Below are positions 1-10,671 of a DNA stretch of 64,000 nt, in pieces. Position numbers and translations under genes: made by a program. Source of the stretch: Adiantum capillus-veneris (lineage: Eukaryota > Streptophyta > Polypodiopsida > Polypodiales > Pteridaceae); assembly GCA_014529385.2 (NCBI GenBank), contig CM043962.1, forward strand, positions 89,168,680 to 89,232,679. Reading direction: 5' to 3'. Under the pieces are notes generated by a model that saw only the letters and a program-made list of their open reading frames with translations, was not told the DNA's origin and ran no database searches. Each line of letters begins with the position of its first letter. Position 1 is the first letter of the stretch.

Positions 1-274
1 CTACTTAAAGTACACTTTTTGAACTTTTACTATGAAAGACCCAGCTCTATTATTTGCCATTTTTTCTAGAGAGAGAGTGCAAAAAATACATTTTCTTAGA
101 AGGCCCTCCAAATGACCTCCGAAATTCCCTAATGGTTTCCTCTAGCTCACTAGGGTCGTCAGAACACTCATTATCTGCATCATCATCTCATTCAAGATGA
201 ACTGTAGAATCGTGGAACAACTCTCTGTTCATTTCTTGCTTATGTTTGATTTTTCTTGCTTGATCTGAGATTTG

Positions 275-529
275 CTAATCATCTTCTTCTATTAACGCAA
301 CCATGTAATATGGAACTACATCATACCCATCCTGGTCACAAAACTTAGTTGTTGGTCCCTTCGCAATCGCACACACATCTAAGGTTGCTATGATATGTGT
401 CCATTCTAAAGGTTCTAAGGACTCTTTTGGAAAAGGTTCTAGAATGTATTCCGTGTCCTCGATTGCTCTATCTAGAATACCTTCTTCTTGTTTTAGGCTT
501 CCACAATTGGATGCCCCACACATCCACAA
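275..529 (-). pseudogene. Element A: spacer downstream of protease
   Basis: This 84-residue fragment contains MWMCGASNCGSL and DQDGYDVVPYYMV. It matches the stretch of element B that follows its first protease (about 35925-36145, with LWMCGASHCGSL and DKDGYDVLPY). It is a linker of unknown function between protease and RT, not an independent gene. It is separated from the protease fragment at 548-1156 by a stop, so it is part of a broken polyprotein. Confidence 0.5.
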
Positions 530-547
530 GTCCTTTGGTTTACCTAA

Positions 548-1156
548 TCAATCGGGAATTTCTGACCCTACTACCGTGGTAGAATCGAATTCTTCTACCA
601 GGGTTCTGTCGACATGTTTGTAGCTATGGTCTTTAAGGTTTATTTGTGTAGTAGTTTCCATGTGTCTGAGGTGTGTGTGATTGTAGCCCCAATCTTGGAC
701 CATCTTTAATTGTCTCATGAAGGGTCGTCCAAGTATTATGTCATAGTTAGTTTTCTTGCCAAAATCCACTATAGCAAATGTATGCTCGTGCCCGATTCCA
801 CAAGACTTAACAACTAATTTCTCCAAAATTCCTATGGGTCTCTCCATATAACCGCCAGCTAGTTGCAACTTTATTCTAGTGGTTTTCAAAGACGATTTTC
901 CCCATTTCTTCCATACATCCTTTGTTGCGATGGCCACACCCACTCCACTGAAGTTAAGAATATCCATGGTGGTAACACCTTCTAATTCAACCGGGAGTGT
1001 GGTGTTTTCATCTTTCCCTTTGTATCTCCTACCTTGTTTAAAGGCACTGGTTGCATGTTTACTTGGGGTTTCTCTAATTCCTTGATTCCTTCTTGCATTC
1101 GTGAATTCGGATCCCTTACTCCAAATTTTTCGAGACATTTTCCTACCGTATTTCAC
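548..1156 (-). pseudogene. Element A: retropepsin-like protease remnant, active site lost
   Basis: This fragment of about 200 residues aligns with the first protease of element B. The flap-side and C-terminal motifs are intact (KLQLAGGYMERPIG, HTFAIVDF, IILGRPFMRQLKMVQDWGY). Retropepsins cleave the Gag-Pol polyprotein and need an Asp-Ser/Thr-Gly triad in each monomer. Element B has ILDSGAGVA; here the same place reads ILNFSGVGVA, so the catalytic aspartate is gone and one codon is added. The protein would be inactive even without the other breaks. The family assignment is secure from the comparison with B. Confidence 0.7.
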
Positions 1157-1409
1157 ATATTAGGTCTTAATGTGAGACGCTATGCTAGAGTAATGGTACA
1201 AGTTACTGGAGTTGATAAGGGTGTTATCAACCCCTGGGAGTCCATACCCTTCCTTGTAGCGAGTTGATGTGATGGTACAACTTTCACATTTGACTTTGCT
1301 TCATACACTCCCATATATCATGGTAATGTTTTCAGAGATACAGGTTGGCTATCCCAAGATTTCACGGATCCCTTGTCTCCCTTATAAGAGTGCATCTCTA
1401 GATCTGCTT

Positions 1410-1414
1410 GAGGT
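1410..1414. repeat. Target-site duplication of element D (left copy)
   Basis: GAGGT directly abuts the left LTR of D and is repeated exactly at 4106-4110. A 5-bp duplication is the usual footprint of an LTR-retrotransposon integrase. Confidence 0.9.
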
Positions 1415-2364
1415 TGTTGGAGGCTCACCATAGCATAGGCAATCTCCCACAAATCTATCAATCCAGAGAGAGAGAGCATGACCCAGCCAGAGCTTGGAGG
1501 CATCACACAAAGAATGTGTGAGAGCGTCATCGGATGCAAAGATTGAGAGGATTCAAGAGCGTGCATCCTCCAATGCAAATAGAAATCATCCCAAATCAAC
1601 TAATGCTAATCGCACATCAAGCATCAATTCAAGCAATCATCTACACACATCAAGCAACGAAGTGAAACACACTAATCTTGGAATCTCTCAAGCACAACTC
1701 TAATTACATGCATTGACGATTAAGCACACAAGATCGCATTCAAGTCGGCCACCCCAACCATGCCCATCATGGTGTCCAAATCAAGTCACACATAATCAAA
1801 TTAAGCTCAAGGCTTCTTAAACCTACACACACACAAGCGCACCATTAGAGGACAACTATAATCCCTCAATCACGAGTACACCCACTCCGCTTAATCGAGA
1901 GAGTTAGATAAGGACTCCACTAATCAGAGTAGCTTAGCATAAGTAAGAGTTAGATTAGAGAAGATCAACACTTCAAAACAATGAAGGAAATTAGATAAAC
2001 ATGATTGACAACATAATGAAGACTAGATTAATTAAGAGAGGATTACACTAATTATATGTGATTAGCACTAGCCTTCTAAGCATGGGCATTAAGCTCAAAG
2101 GCTAGGCCATCAAGAGCTACTCTAGGGAGAGAGTTCTCAAAAGGACCACTCAAGAATGACCTCTCATTAAGCATAGGGCTCTTTTATAGCTTTGGGCCTC
2201 AAACCCTTCAACTATGGGATAAAGGGAGCTCTCTAGCCTAAACTCATACAACTTTGGAACTCCTAAATGAGCCCAAGCCCTATACAATGAGAAGTAAATA
2301 TTGTGCACTATGGCACATCCACAGCTTGATGCATAATTGGTGTAGCCGTTAGCCGTTGCTAACA
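1415..2364 (-). repeat. Element D LTR (3-prime LTR of the minus-strand element)
   Basis: Runs from TGTTGGAGG to TGCTAACA. It matches 3152-4105 almost base for base, including an internal GAGA microsatellite (8 against 10 repeats' worth of bases). The minus strand carries a TATA-like GCTATAAAAG at 2181-2190. Confidence 0.93.
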
Positions 2365-2378
2365 CTCCCCCCTTCCTA
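2365..2378 (-). promoter_or_regulatory. Element D polypurine tract
   Basis: On the minus strand the bases next to the 3-prime LTR read AGGAAGGGGGGAG, immediately before TGTTAG. This is the expected plus-strand primer for reverse transcription. Confidence 0.85.
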
Positions 2379-3132
2379 ATTTGGCGCATGTCCTCGTGTG
2401 CCGGTGAAGCAAGACACAGTGACATGGTAGAAAGCAAGTCCAAGGAAGAAATGTTAAGCTGCAAAACATAAGAACAAGTAATGATCATCAAAGGCCACCA
2501 AAAATGATAAAAGATGAAGCATAAATGAACAATCATGATTAGGCATAAATTCCATCAATTAGGCACACACACCTAATTCTAGCAATGATTTAGCAACTCA
2601 ATGGGATCAACTTAATCAATCAAAAATTAAACGGAGTAGGTCAATCCACTTACAATTGATTGTATCCAAGCTAATCCTTGCTCCACGCGACGATTCCATC
2701 ATGCACACACATGTGTGCAACTCCGATTCGGTCCAAAATTGATCAAAAAATTGACCAAAATCAACACTCAATCACATGATTAGGCATAGATTAGAGCAAT
2801 TAAGAGTGATGATCCTTCTCAATTAAGGGGATTTAGCATACATTCCAAATCAAAATTAGTGGTTAGGTTAGCACAATTAGCATGAAATTAGCATGGAATT
2901 AGTAAAATTAGCACGAAAATAGCATGAACAAGATGCAAAATTAGTGAAGGTTAGTGAAAAATTAGCAAAATCAAAAGAGAATTTAGGGGTTTTTGGGGTG
3001 AAATGACTCTATACACATCAAATTAAACCTAATTACACTACACACAAATCAAATCCTACCTAATTACAAGAAATCGGTAATCAAATTACTGTTATCTTTT
3101 GCAACCTCAACTCCACTCGCGTAGGCAACCCG
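2379..3132 (-). other. Element D non-coding interior
   Basis: No ORF of interest is present. On the minus strand the middle contains several short irregular copies of a GCTAATTT / CACTAATTT motif and is AT-rich. A pyrimidine run ending TTTTGCAG lies about 90 bp before the polypurine tract and looks like a splice acceptor, but I see no matching donor. Confidence 0.6.
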
Positions 3133-3150
3133 TCCCCGACAACGGCGCCA
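3133..3150 (-). promoter_or_regulatory. Element D primer-binding site (tRNA-Asp type)
   Basis: The plus strand reads TCCCCGACAACGGCGCCA, which matches the 3-prime end of plant tRNA-Asp (TCCCCGGCAACGGCGCCA) at 17 of 18 bases. It lies one base from the LTR. Confidence 0.9.
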
Positions 3151-3151
3151 A

Positions 3152-4105
3152 TGTTGGAGGCTCGCCATAGCATAGGCAGTCTCCCATAAATCTATCAATC
3201 CGGAGAGAGAGAGAGAGCATGACCCGGCTAGGGATTGGAGGCATCACACAAAGAATGTGCGAGAGCGTCATCGGATGCAAAGATTGAGAGGATTCAAGAG
3301 CGTGCATCCTCCAATGCAAATAGAAATCATCCCAAATCAACTAATGCTAATCGCACATCAAGCATCAATTCAAGCAATCATCTACACACATCAAGCAACG
3401 AAGTGAAACACACTAATCTTGGAATCTCTCAAGCACAACTCTAATTACATGCATTGACGATTAAGCACACAAGATCGCATTCAAGTCGGCCACCCCAACC
3501 ATGCCCATCATGGTGTCCAAATCAAGTCACACATAATCAAATTAAGCCCAAGGCTTCTTAAACCTACACACACACAAGCGCACCATTAGAGGACAACTAT
3601 AATCCCTCAATCACGAGTACACCCACTCCGCTTAATCGAGAGAGTTAGATAAGGACTCCACTAATCAGAGTAGCTTAGCATAAGTAAGAGTTAGATTAGA
3701 GAAGATCAACACTTCAAAACAATGAAGGAAATTAGATAAACATGATTGACAACATAATGAAGACTAGATTAATTAAGAGAGGATTACACTAATTATATGT
3801 GATTAGCACTAGCCTTCTAAGCATGGGCATTAAGCTCAAAGGCTAGGCCATCAAGAGCTACTCTAGGGAGAGAGTTCTCAAAAGGACCACTCAAGAATGA
3901 CCTCTCATTAAGCATAGGGCTCTTTTATAGCTTTGGGCCTCAAACCCTTCAACTATGGGATAAAGGGAGCTCTCTAGCCTAAACTCATACAACTTTGGAA
4001 CTCCTAAATGAGCCCATGCCCTATACAATGAGAAGTAAATATTGTGCACTATGGCACATCCACAGCTTGGTGCATAATTGGTGTAGCCGTTAGCCGCTGC
4101 TAACA
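3152..4105 (-). repeat. Element D LTR (5-prime LTR of the minus-strand element)
   Basis: Direct repeat of 1415-2364. The TATA-like box on the minus strand is at 3922-3931, which would start transcription toward the PBS at 3150. Confidence 0.93.
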
Positions 4106-4110
4106 GAGGT
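4106..4110. repeat. Target-site duplication of element D (right copy)
   Basis: GAGGT, identical to 1410-1414. The reading frame of element A resumes here on the minus strand with an LPPIEEFEA motif, matching LPPIEESEA in element B. Confidence 0.9.
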
Positions 4111-4900
4111 CCTGCCTCAAATTCTTCAATAGGAGGAAGGAAGTCATCTTCTCCCATACTGTTTTTAACCCTTTGGCTTAGTTCATTAGCATCATTGGCT
4201 TCCCTTATCTGTCTCCAAAGATCATTTAATCCCTTGTCGCTTTTATACAATTCCGGTGTGATAGGTTGAAACCCTTATGATGTGGAGTCTGTTGTGTTCA
4301 GCACTATCCCAGGTCTTTCTATTGAATGTTTAGCTTTTAATTCAATTTTTGTACTAACAATTAGTCGTTCTGATCCGTGTGTTGGAGGGTTCCTCGGTAT
4401 CGGTACTGGAAGTTCTACTTCCTCTACCTATTTTCTTGAAGTGGGTTTTAGTAAGGTTTGTGTAGTTTGGATCATCTTTTGACACATTTCCGGTCTCTGT
4501 TTTTCCAACTCAGCATAGGGATATGTCATCCATTTTTGTTCCTGAGTTTGGTCGATTTTAAGCCTTGAGTCATATGCTTTCAAGAGTGCCTCTAGATGTT
4601 CGTTTACTTTTTCCACTAGCACAGATCTGCTTGATCCCGCACTTTTGGATTTTGTTTTCTTCTCAAGCTCAATATCTGTTGGTGCTTCTGGTTTTTGAAG
4701 TGCTCGTCTTTCAAGTTTTCTCAGTCTGCCTTTTGTTCACTGTAATTCCTCTGTTATGACAGTTTCTTCTCTTTCTTTTCTCACTTCTACACGTGCTTTT
4801 CTAACTTTCCATGTGTTTCGTTGACTTTTCCATTCAATGCTAGGTGTTTTACATACTGGTTCTTCATTTTCAAGTCCCCCTTTCTCTTTTTGAGCATGAG
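4111..4900 (-). pseudogene. Element A: gag-protease linker region
   Basis: Minus-strand fragments such as GLNDLWRQIREANDANE and MTYPYAELEKQRPEMCQKM match the element B segment at 34640-35120 (LDNLWKQIREANEANR; MTYPYAEIEKQRLEMCKKM). The region is charged and helical with no catalytic motif. It continues across the D insertion to 1157-1409. Several stops break it. Confidence 0.6.
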
Positions 4901-4947
4901 CTCATGTGATGACCTGTATAAGTATTACTATTTCATTCTCGGAACAA

Positions 4948-5133
4948 CTACTTGAAGGGATAGCCTCCAAAATGTTTATGGTTGCTTTCACTACTTTGGT
5001 TGGATTTTTTGGGCAATCGGCAATCAAATGAGTGATGCCGCAAATCTGGACAATACGCATTGACTCGTACAATTTTCGAATGAGGACAGTCTTTCATAAG
5101 ATAGTCACCCCCACATTTATAGCAAGGTCTCAA
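4948..5133 (-). pseudogene. Element A: nucleocapsid zinc-knuckle region, both knuckles damaged
   Basis: The minus-strand peptide has CYKCGGDYLMKDC, a CCHC knuckle in which the histidine is tyrosine, followed by a second knuckle that has lost its cysteine pattern (NAYCPDLRHHSFDC). Element B at 34125-34230 has CYKCGGDHWLRDS, with His kept but the last Cys replaced, and then an intact CTECGVNHLIPDC. The two copies are thus broken at different ligands of the first knuckle. In a working element this domain binds the genomic RNA. Confidence 0.65.
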
Positions 5134-5754
5134 CGGTTGTCATGGAGCTCCTTGGGCACCCCTCTATTGATAAGCTAGTCTTGGTCCATTGAAACCTCCA
5201 TTGGCTATGAACAGAAATGTTCTTTTGTCCAAACTATATCTACTTTCTTCTGTAGCCTATGCCGCGGTTGGTGGTCAAACATTGTTGATCATACTCCATG
5301 GTTCCGACGTTCTCGTCTCTTCAGGTGAGTTGTATGTTGGGTAGGCCATTGTTCCACTCGAATCTTCATAGTAAACAGCGACATGTACTAAGGCTTGTTC
5401 CTCTGGTTCTTCCATAGCAGGCATGTATCTCACACCTATCGGCCTTGTCCCTGGGAGTGGTGGTTGTTGTTGCCCTAAAACTAGCTATGGTCGTTCAATC
5501 CCAACTAGTCCTGGCAAATTCCCCACAGTATATCTAGGTACAGGTGGCACTTGAGGTGGTGCTACTTGCGGTTGGGAAACATACTATCGTTCTCTCACAT
5601 ACCCATTATTGTAGTAGCATTCCTCAGTAACATGATCTATCCATTTTTGTTTGATGGCACACCACTTTAATGGTTTAGCCTGTGGCTTGGCAAATGGGCT
5701 AATTCTCTTTAGCACTTCCTCTATCAATTGCTCTTGATTTACTCCTGGTTCATT

Positions 5755-7620
5755 TCATTGTACTGTCTTCCCAAACTTTGACCCACTTTGTTGAGATGAT
5801 GAATCATCATCTTTGTCTCTTAGATCTCCAACTCTGTAGATCTCACAATTATCTACAAGGAACAAAGCCTCTTTGGTTAACTCATTTAAAGTGGGTCTTT
5901 TCTTCATATGCAAATCTTTTTGAAGATCTACATTTCTCAATCCTTGGATAAATATCAACATCATTCTTCATTGAGTCGGTAGTTCTTCCATTGGGCAAAA
6001 ATTTATGTATTGTTTCAGCCGTAGGGCTACCTTCCTAACAGATTCTCCCTCTTTTTGTTGAAACTTGTGGATTTGAGAGACAATATTGTGGGCTATCCCC
6101 CTTTGAGAGAATTCCTTTACAAACTCATCAAAAACTTCTTGGATGGTCCCAAAATTTCTCCTTTCAACAGAGTCAAACTATGTGGCGGCGTCTTCCTCTA
6201 AGGTGAGACTAAATCCTGCAAATTGTGTATCAAAGTCTCTAACCTCTTTTACTCGGATCACTCTCAAAATGTTGCCACATGATCTCTAGGATCCCCTTCT
6301 CCTGAATACCTCTTGTGTACCCATTTCTGGACTTGAGACGGTCTAGCACGTCTTTGTTCTACCAGTCGAATTGTGGAATCTCCTCGTCCCTCTCCCCTCA
6401 CAGGGTCTGGTTTAGGTCTCAATCTTCCATCAACTGTGCCTCCCATCCTAAATCCTCTGTATGACCTTTCAACAGGTGGTTCCATTACAAACCCTCTTTC
6501 TGTCTTGATTCTCTCCACATAGGGGAATCTTGTTGTGGTTGGTATCGTGATTGGCCCCTTGCTTTCCTTGGGATAAGAATAAGAGTAAGTGGGCATGGGT
6601 GAGACTATAGGACTCACATATGAACTATTTGTAATTGGGACTTCGCCTCTATAGAAATATTGTTCCCTCGTCACTGTGGGTCGCAACCATGATTGCAACG
6701 TTTCTGGATTTGCATTGAGATATGAAGGAAAAACTGGTATTTCTACCATTCCAGCTTCCCTGGCTGGGATTCAAGTCTCATCCTCCATTTCCTCAAAGGG
6801 ATTAGTAGACTTACTGGGGGTAGGTTTTAGTCCTTGAGTGACAGCGAGTTATATTGGAATTACCCTAGTGGCTATCAATCTTGCTACCTCTGCTTTTTCT
6901 ATTGGTGTATACTCCCGTCCATAGTTGTCAACATATAGTATGAGACTCCCCTCACCTGATTCATATGAGAATAAGTACAGAGTCTTTTTTGTGCCTAGCT
7001 CAAAGGCAAATGGTGCTAGACATCGAAAATATGTCTTGACTCTCCCATTCAGGTATTCGTAGATTCCTACCACTCCTTAGCTAGTCGCAACCTTAGTCAC
7101 CTTCTTGTCAAACACCAAGGTGGCATTAGATGGTCTATTAGAGGAGGTATTTCGGTGATTTCAGAAACCATCTTCCCCTTTACCACATTATCCCCATACT
7201 TGTTGTAGTTCTCTGGATCCTTAACTATGAGGTAATGTGTTCCTCCTCATCACGGAATCTATCCCCATCATCATACGCTAGAAGGGTATCCACTCCTTCT
7301 ATTGGTTTTTCCTCAATACATATGCTTTTTCTAACCCTTTCATTAGCATAGAACAAATCCCCATGGGTATTTGGTCCTTCTAAGTAAAGGGTTGTAAAAC
7401 TTAATGTCCAAGGAGGGTTTCTAGAGGTTCTCCCTCCTTCTCCCTGGATTGGTTAGCTAACCGCGTTGTTCCGGTCCGCCATAAGATAAAAGGATTGTTC
7501 AGAGGAGGTGTCGGTTTCACTACCGTCTTCTATGATTGGTGCTAGTGGATCTATTCTAGCTTGGGTCACATTCTCTTCCATAGACACTATGTTGACCTGA
7601 TCTCCTTGTGATTTTTGGTC
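5755..7620 (-). pseudogene. Element A: gag remnant
   Basis: Fragments on the minus strand match element B gag in order: ICIEEKPIEG and AYDDGDRF near 7250-7330; YLFSYESGEGS and VDNYGREYTPIEKAE near 6880-6990; RPSQVQKWVHKRYSGEGD and PRDHVATF near 6265-6330; FIQGLRNVDLQKDLHMKK near 5890-5955. The part containing RPSQVQKW belongs to the retrotransposon Gag capsid domain that assembles the particle. Several stops and frameshifts separate the pieces. The first residues are hard to place because the frame is broken above 7600. Confidence 0.7.
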
Positions 7621-7639
7621 TCTTTAAAGTTTCTTCTTG

Positions 7640-9839
7640 ATCTCAAATACATCAATCCCTTAACACACCACTACAAATCCAAACCTTTTACCTTTAGAGT
7701 TAGCTCTGGCATGTCTTACTCTGGATATTTTAGCTCTCCAATTGGTTGAATGATTGCCCTTCCGATTAGTCTAGAATTGCTGGACTTTGTTGTTGGCTAT
7801 CTGTACAAAACTTTATACTCTACAAATCTTTGTCAATGGTGGTTCTCTTTTAGTAACATTCAGCCTTGATTAGGAAGAACATGCAAGTATTTCCCATCCA
7901 AAATTTCCATTGGAAGGGTTGAACCCCCGTATATGTTATTATCACTGAATGGACTAGCAAAATGTGTTGTGAGAGCTAAGTGGATTACCTGGCAGGCTCA
8001 AGCTACTCAGTCTACTCTAAAATTTGGCTGTCAAACTTTATACGCGTATAAAGACTATTATTTCTTCACCAGATATTCTCTACCATTCATGTAACTCATA
8101 GAGACTTTCAAAATGGAAATTGGACCACTTTAGTGTGAGTTACAATCTGATGCAGATTGATTTTGGATTTATTTTTTATTTTTTTGCACTTACAGACTCA
8201 AATTATTTCCAACTTGAGTGTAATCTTGGCTATTGGCTTGTAAGATCCCTTAGAATGCAATGATATGCCCCAGTTCAACTTTGGACGTCAACAGGGTCAA
8301 AAAGACTTTATATGCGTATGGTCTTTTTAACCAGCTTGACTAGATTTTTGTAGGTTTGTGCTTATAGTTGTGTGTTGACACTCCCTGTATGGTCTTAAGT
8401 TCAAATAATGGTCAATAGCATCAAAAAAACACTTTATACGCGTATAAATTCTTTAATGGCCAATTGACATGAAACTTGCTCCAAAGGTAGCCCAACACTC
8501 AGGGACTTCACAGATATTCTCTGACTTGAGTTTGGAATCAAGTTTGTTCAAGTTGTGGCCAAAAAGGAGTATGTAGAGTGTTTGTATTGTTTCTTGGTCT
8601 TTTTAATCTCAGTTTTGGTCCAAATGCAGTAAAATATGAGTTATGGACTTCCCCAAGGATTTAGGAAACTTTGGACATATACCTTTGTACAATTTGAGTC
8701 TATTCTAGGCTGCAAGACTTTATACGCGTATGAAGTCTATTTGACCAGAATGAACTTAAACCTCAGCCCACTGTTCTCTTTTGTGTGTACTCCAAGCATA
8801 TGTGATCAAAATCAAGTTTTGATGCCAGTGACTCACCAATTCACCACTTTTCTTTGTTTATGTTTAGAATTTGCAAAATTCTCTCCATATGTAAAGTTAC
8901 CTGACCAAATGGTATGAATTCTTGTAGTCAAGCTTATATAACCCTCCCAAATGGCTTAGTGCTGACAACATACAGGATATTTCCCAAATCTACCTTGGAG
9001 ACTTCATACACGTGGAGACTTCATACGTGTATGAAGTCTCCTATCTCAGAATTCAGATCTGTTTCTACCTTAAGTTCCCCTACTTATCAGTATCATGTAC
9101 ATGTGTTCACATCAAAATTTAAAGCTTAAAAGTGCTTACAAGCACAAGTTTCTTGTTTTTTTGGTTTTTCCTGCTACAACCACTCCGGAGTGCCTTTTGG
9201 CTTTTCGTCCCCATATCTATGCCAAAACTCCCCACTCAAGGTGTTCCTAGGGTATAACTACTCATTTGAACACTCTGGTATAGTCAGTTTCCACAAGTTT
9301 GATCCCTTTTGAGCTCTAGATACTTTATACGCATATGAAGTCTTTTTTTACAGAATTCAGATTTTGATATGGAGGGCCCTTTCCGATGTCTTCTTTTGCC
9401 CTCAGCAATCCTCTGTCATGCAAAACATTGTTATGAACCTTGTTTTGCACTGTTTCAGCTAAGAATCACTCTTTTTTCAAGATTTCAATGCAACCAATCA
9501 ACTCGAGCAAACTTTCATTGATGGACAGCTCTAGATCAAGATCAATCCACCTACCTAAAGCTACTCCTAAACATAAAAATCTGGCTTTTGCAATTGTGAG
9601 TAGATAAGCACTTAACTAACACACATGGACTAGCCAATGCTTTTATCACCTCCTCAACTACTCAAGCTCCCAAACCAATACAATTCTAAACCAAAACCCT
9701 CAACATGCAAGGCAAGACACACGCTTCCTAGTACCTCTCTGTAGGTCCTAACTAAATTAAGATAGAAAGAATACTTTAGAACACCAGAGGAACTCTCACC
9801 TCATAGGATTAGTCTAAGGTCACCTACCTAGGGCTTCAT
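7640..9839 (-). other. Element A: long untranslated leader
   Basis: About 2.2 kb between PBS and gag with no coding potential. It starts on the minus strand with an ATG followed by a donor-like CCCTAG/GTAGGTG about 20 bases from the PBS, as in element B. It holds six palindromes, listed as a separate feature. The rest is diverged repeat-like sequence without recognisable motifs. Confidence 0.6.
8036..9341. repeat. Element A leader palindrome series (six sites)
   Basis: Sites: 8036-8053 CTTTATACGCGTATAAAG (perfect); 8301-8326 (imperfect, centre ATGCGT); 8433-8448 TTTATACGCGTATAAA (perfect); 8715-8738 (one arm mismatch); 9014-9041 (28 bp, arms with TTC/GAA, centre ACGTGT); 9322-9341 (imperfect). 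A half-site duplicates the left arm at 8997-9013. In the direction of transcription the centres are 304, 301, 286, 126 and 270 bases apart. Arms exist as TTT/AAA, TTC/GAA and mixed states. Confidence 0.85.
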
Positions 9840-9857
9840 TCTTCGGCAGCGGCGCCA
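9840..9857 (-). promoter_or_regulatory. Element A primer-binding site (tRNA-Asp type)
   Basis: The plus strand reads TCTTCGGCAGCGGCGCCA, matching the tRNA-Asp 3-prime end at 15 of 18 bases, one base from the LTR terminus TGTTGG at 9859. Confidence 0.8.
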
Positions 9858-9858
9858 A

Positions 9859-10440
9859 TGTTGGTGGGTACGTCGCGAGCGGACGCTAGCATAGAGAGAA
9901 CAAAACCAACAACTCTACGTCGGCCGAGGGCGAAGCTTAACCCGTAGTCACATGAAAACAAGAAGATGATTGTGAAACTACTTATCGAACTTCTAAGACA
10001 ATCTCTAATCAAGGAAATCAAATCCTAGAACGCACTAGTGAAAGCAATCCAACCTATGATGCTAATGCTATCCGAATCTAGGTCAAATGCATTTGAAATG
10101 TCACCAAAACTCACAAGATATACTCTCCTTACCATGAGATCAATATCCTATGGACTGTGACTTGATAACCCACCTCCAACTACCTCTTGAGACAATCGCG
10201 TTTAAAGACGGGCAGCAAAATAAAACTTACCATTTTTTGTGGCATATGATCCTAATGTGTAGTCCTACTTGCCATGAACCCATAGGTGCAAAGAACTCAC
10301 CAAACGGGAGTTAATTAAGTATAATGGTCATGTTGCTACCTCTAATCAAGTTCACCCTCTATTTTCTCAAAGTAGTCTCATAAAAATGCTTACTACAGCT
10401 CTCTTAATTCTGCTATTCTTAATGTTCCTAGTCCATTTCC
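9859..10440 (-). repeat. Element A 5-prime LTR (outer edge approximate)
   Basis: It begins TGTTGGTGGGTACGTCGCG beside the PBS. Its minus-strand terminus (GTCCGCTCGCGACGTACC...CAACA) resembles the end of element B's LTR (GTCCGTCGCGGCGTATC...CAACA). The partner LTR is outside the window, so the far edge is set only by the neighbouring copia LTR. Confidence 0.55.
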
Positions 10441-10445
10441 ATTAC

Positions 10446-10671
10446 ACTTACCATATTTGGTAATGATGTGTGTGAACATACTAAGGTTCACTAAGGCACC
10501 TTCCCTCACACAGAGGGCTATTCCTTGGCCTATATATAGACCCACACTTAGTGCAAGCCTTATCTTTGTATCAACACGCTCAATGTAATACTACTTCTCG
10601 TGCTTGTGTGGCCTTGAGCTTCTCCTTCATCTTCTCCTCTTTGTGTGATTTCTTGTAGCTCTATCCCAACC
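10446..10671 (+). repeat. Copia LTR of family X, plus orientation, diverged
   Basis: It matches, inverted, the LTRs at 15458, 25243, 27541 and 51587: CTTACCATAT...GTGTGTGAACATACTAAGG...CTCCTTCATCTTCTCC...CCCAACC. A TATA box (CTATATATAG) lies at about 10530. The expected PBS to its right (ATTGGTATCAGAGC) is decayed to ATTAGTCATAAAAT. Confidence 0.65.

Larger units (their letters stand above)
1415..4105 (-). mobile_element. Element D: short non-autonomous LTR retrotransposon
   Basis: This 2691-bp unit has two direct LTRs of 950 and 954 bp that start TGTT and end AACA. They differ by roughly a dozen substitutions and a small indel, so it is young compared with host element A. The 787-bp interior has a tRNA-Asp PBS beside the right LTR and a purine-rich tract beside the left LTR on the minus strand, but no gag or pol coding. 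It must have moved using proteins supplied in trans. Elements A and B use the same kind of PBS and are candidate helpers; that is inference. Size and structure fit the LARD/TRIM class, between the usual sizes of the two. Confidence 0.92.
1..10440 (-). mobile_element. Element A: decayed Ty3/gypsy LTR retrotransposon, interrupted by D
   Basis: Read on the minus strand, the order is LTR (from 9859 upward), tRNA-Asp-type PBS (9840-9857), a 2.2-kb leader with palindromes, gag, zinc knuckles and protease. RT and integrase would lie before base 1. The protein fragments align collinearly with element B at 31608-36146, so A and B are members of one family in opposite orientations. Many stops and frameshifts show it is dead. 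The outer LTR edge is uncertain: I place it just before the copia LTR that begins near 10446. Element D splits the region between zinc knuckle and protease. Confidence 0.75.

Noticed and set aside
8036-9341. CRISPR-like array because of regularly spaced palindromes
   Set aside because: Spacers are 126-304 bases and repeat-like, repeats are variable, and the context is a plant retroelement leader.
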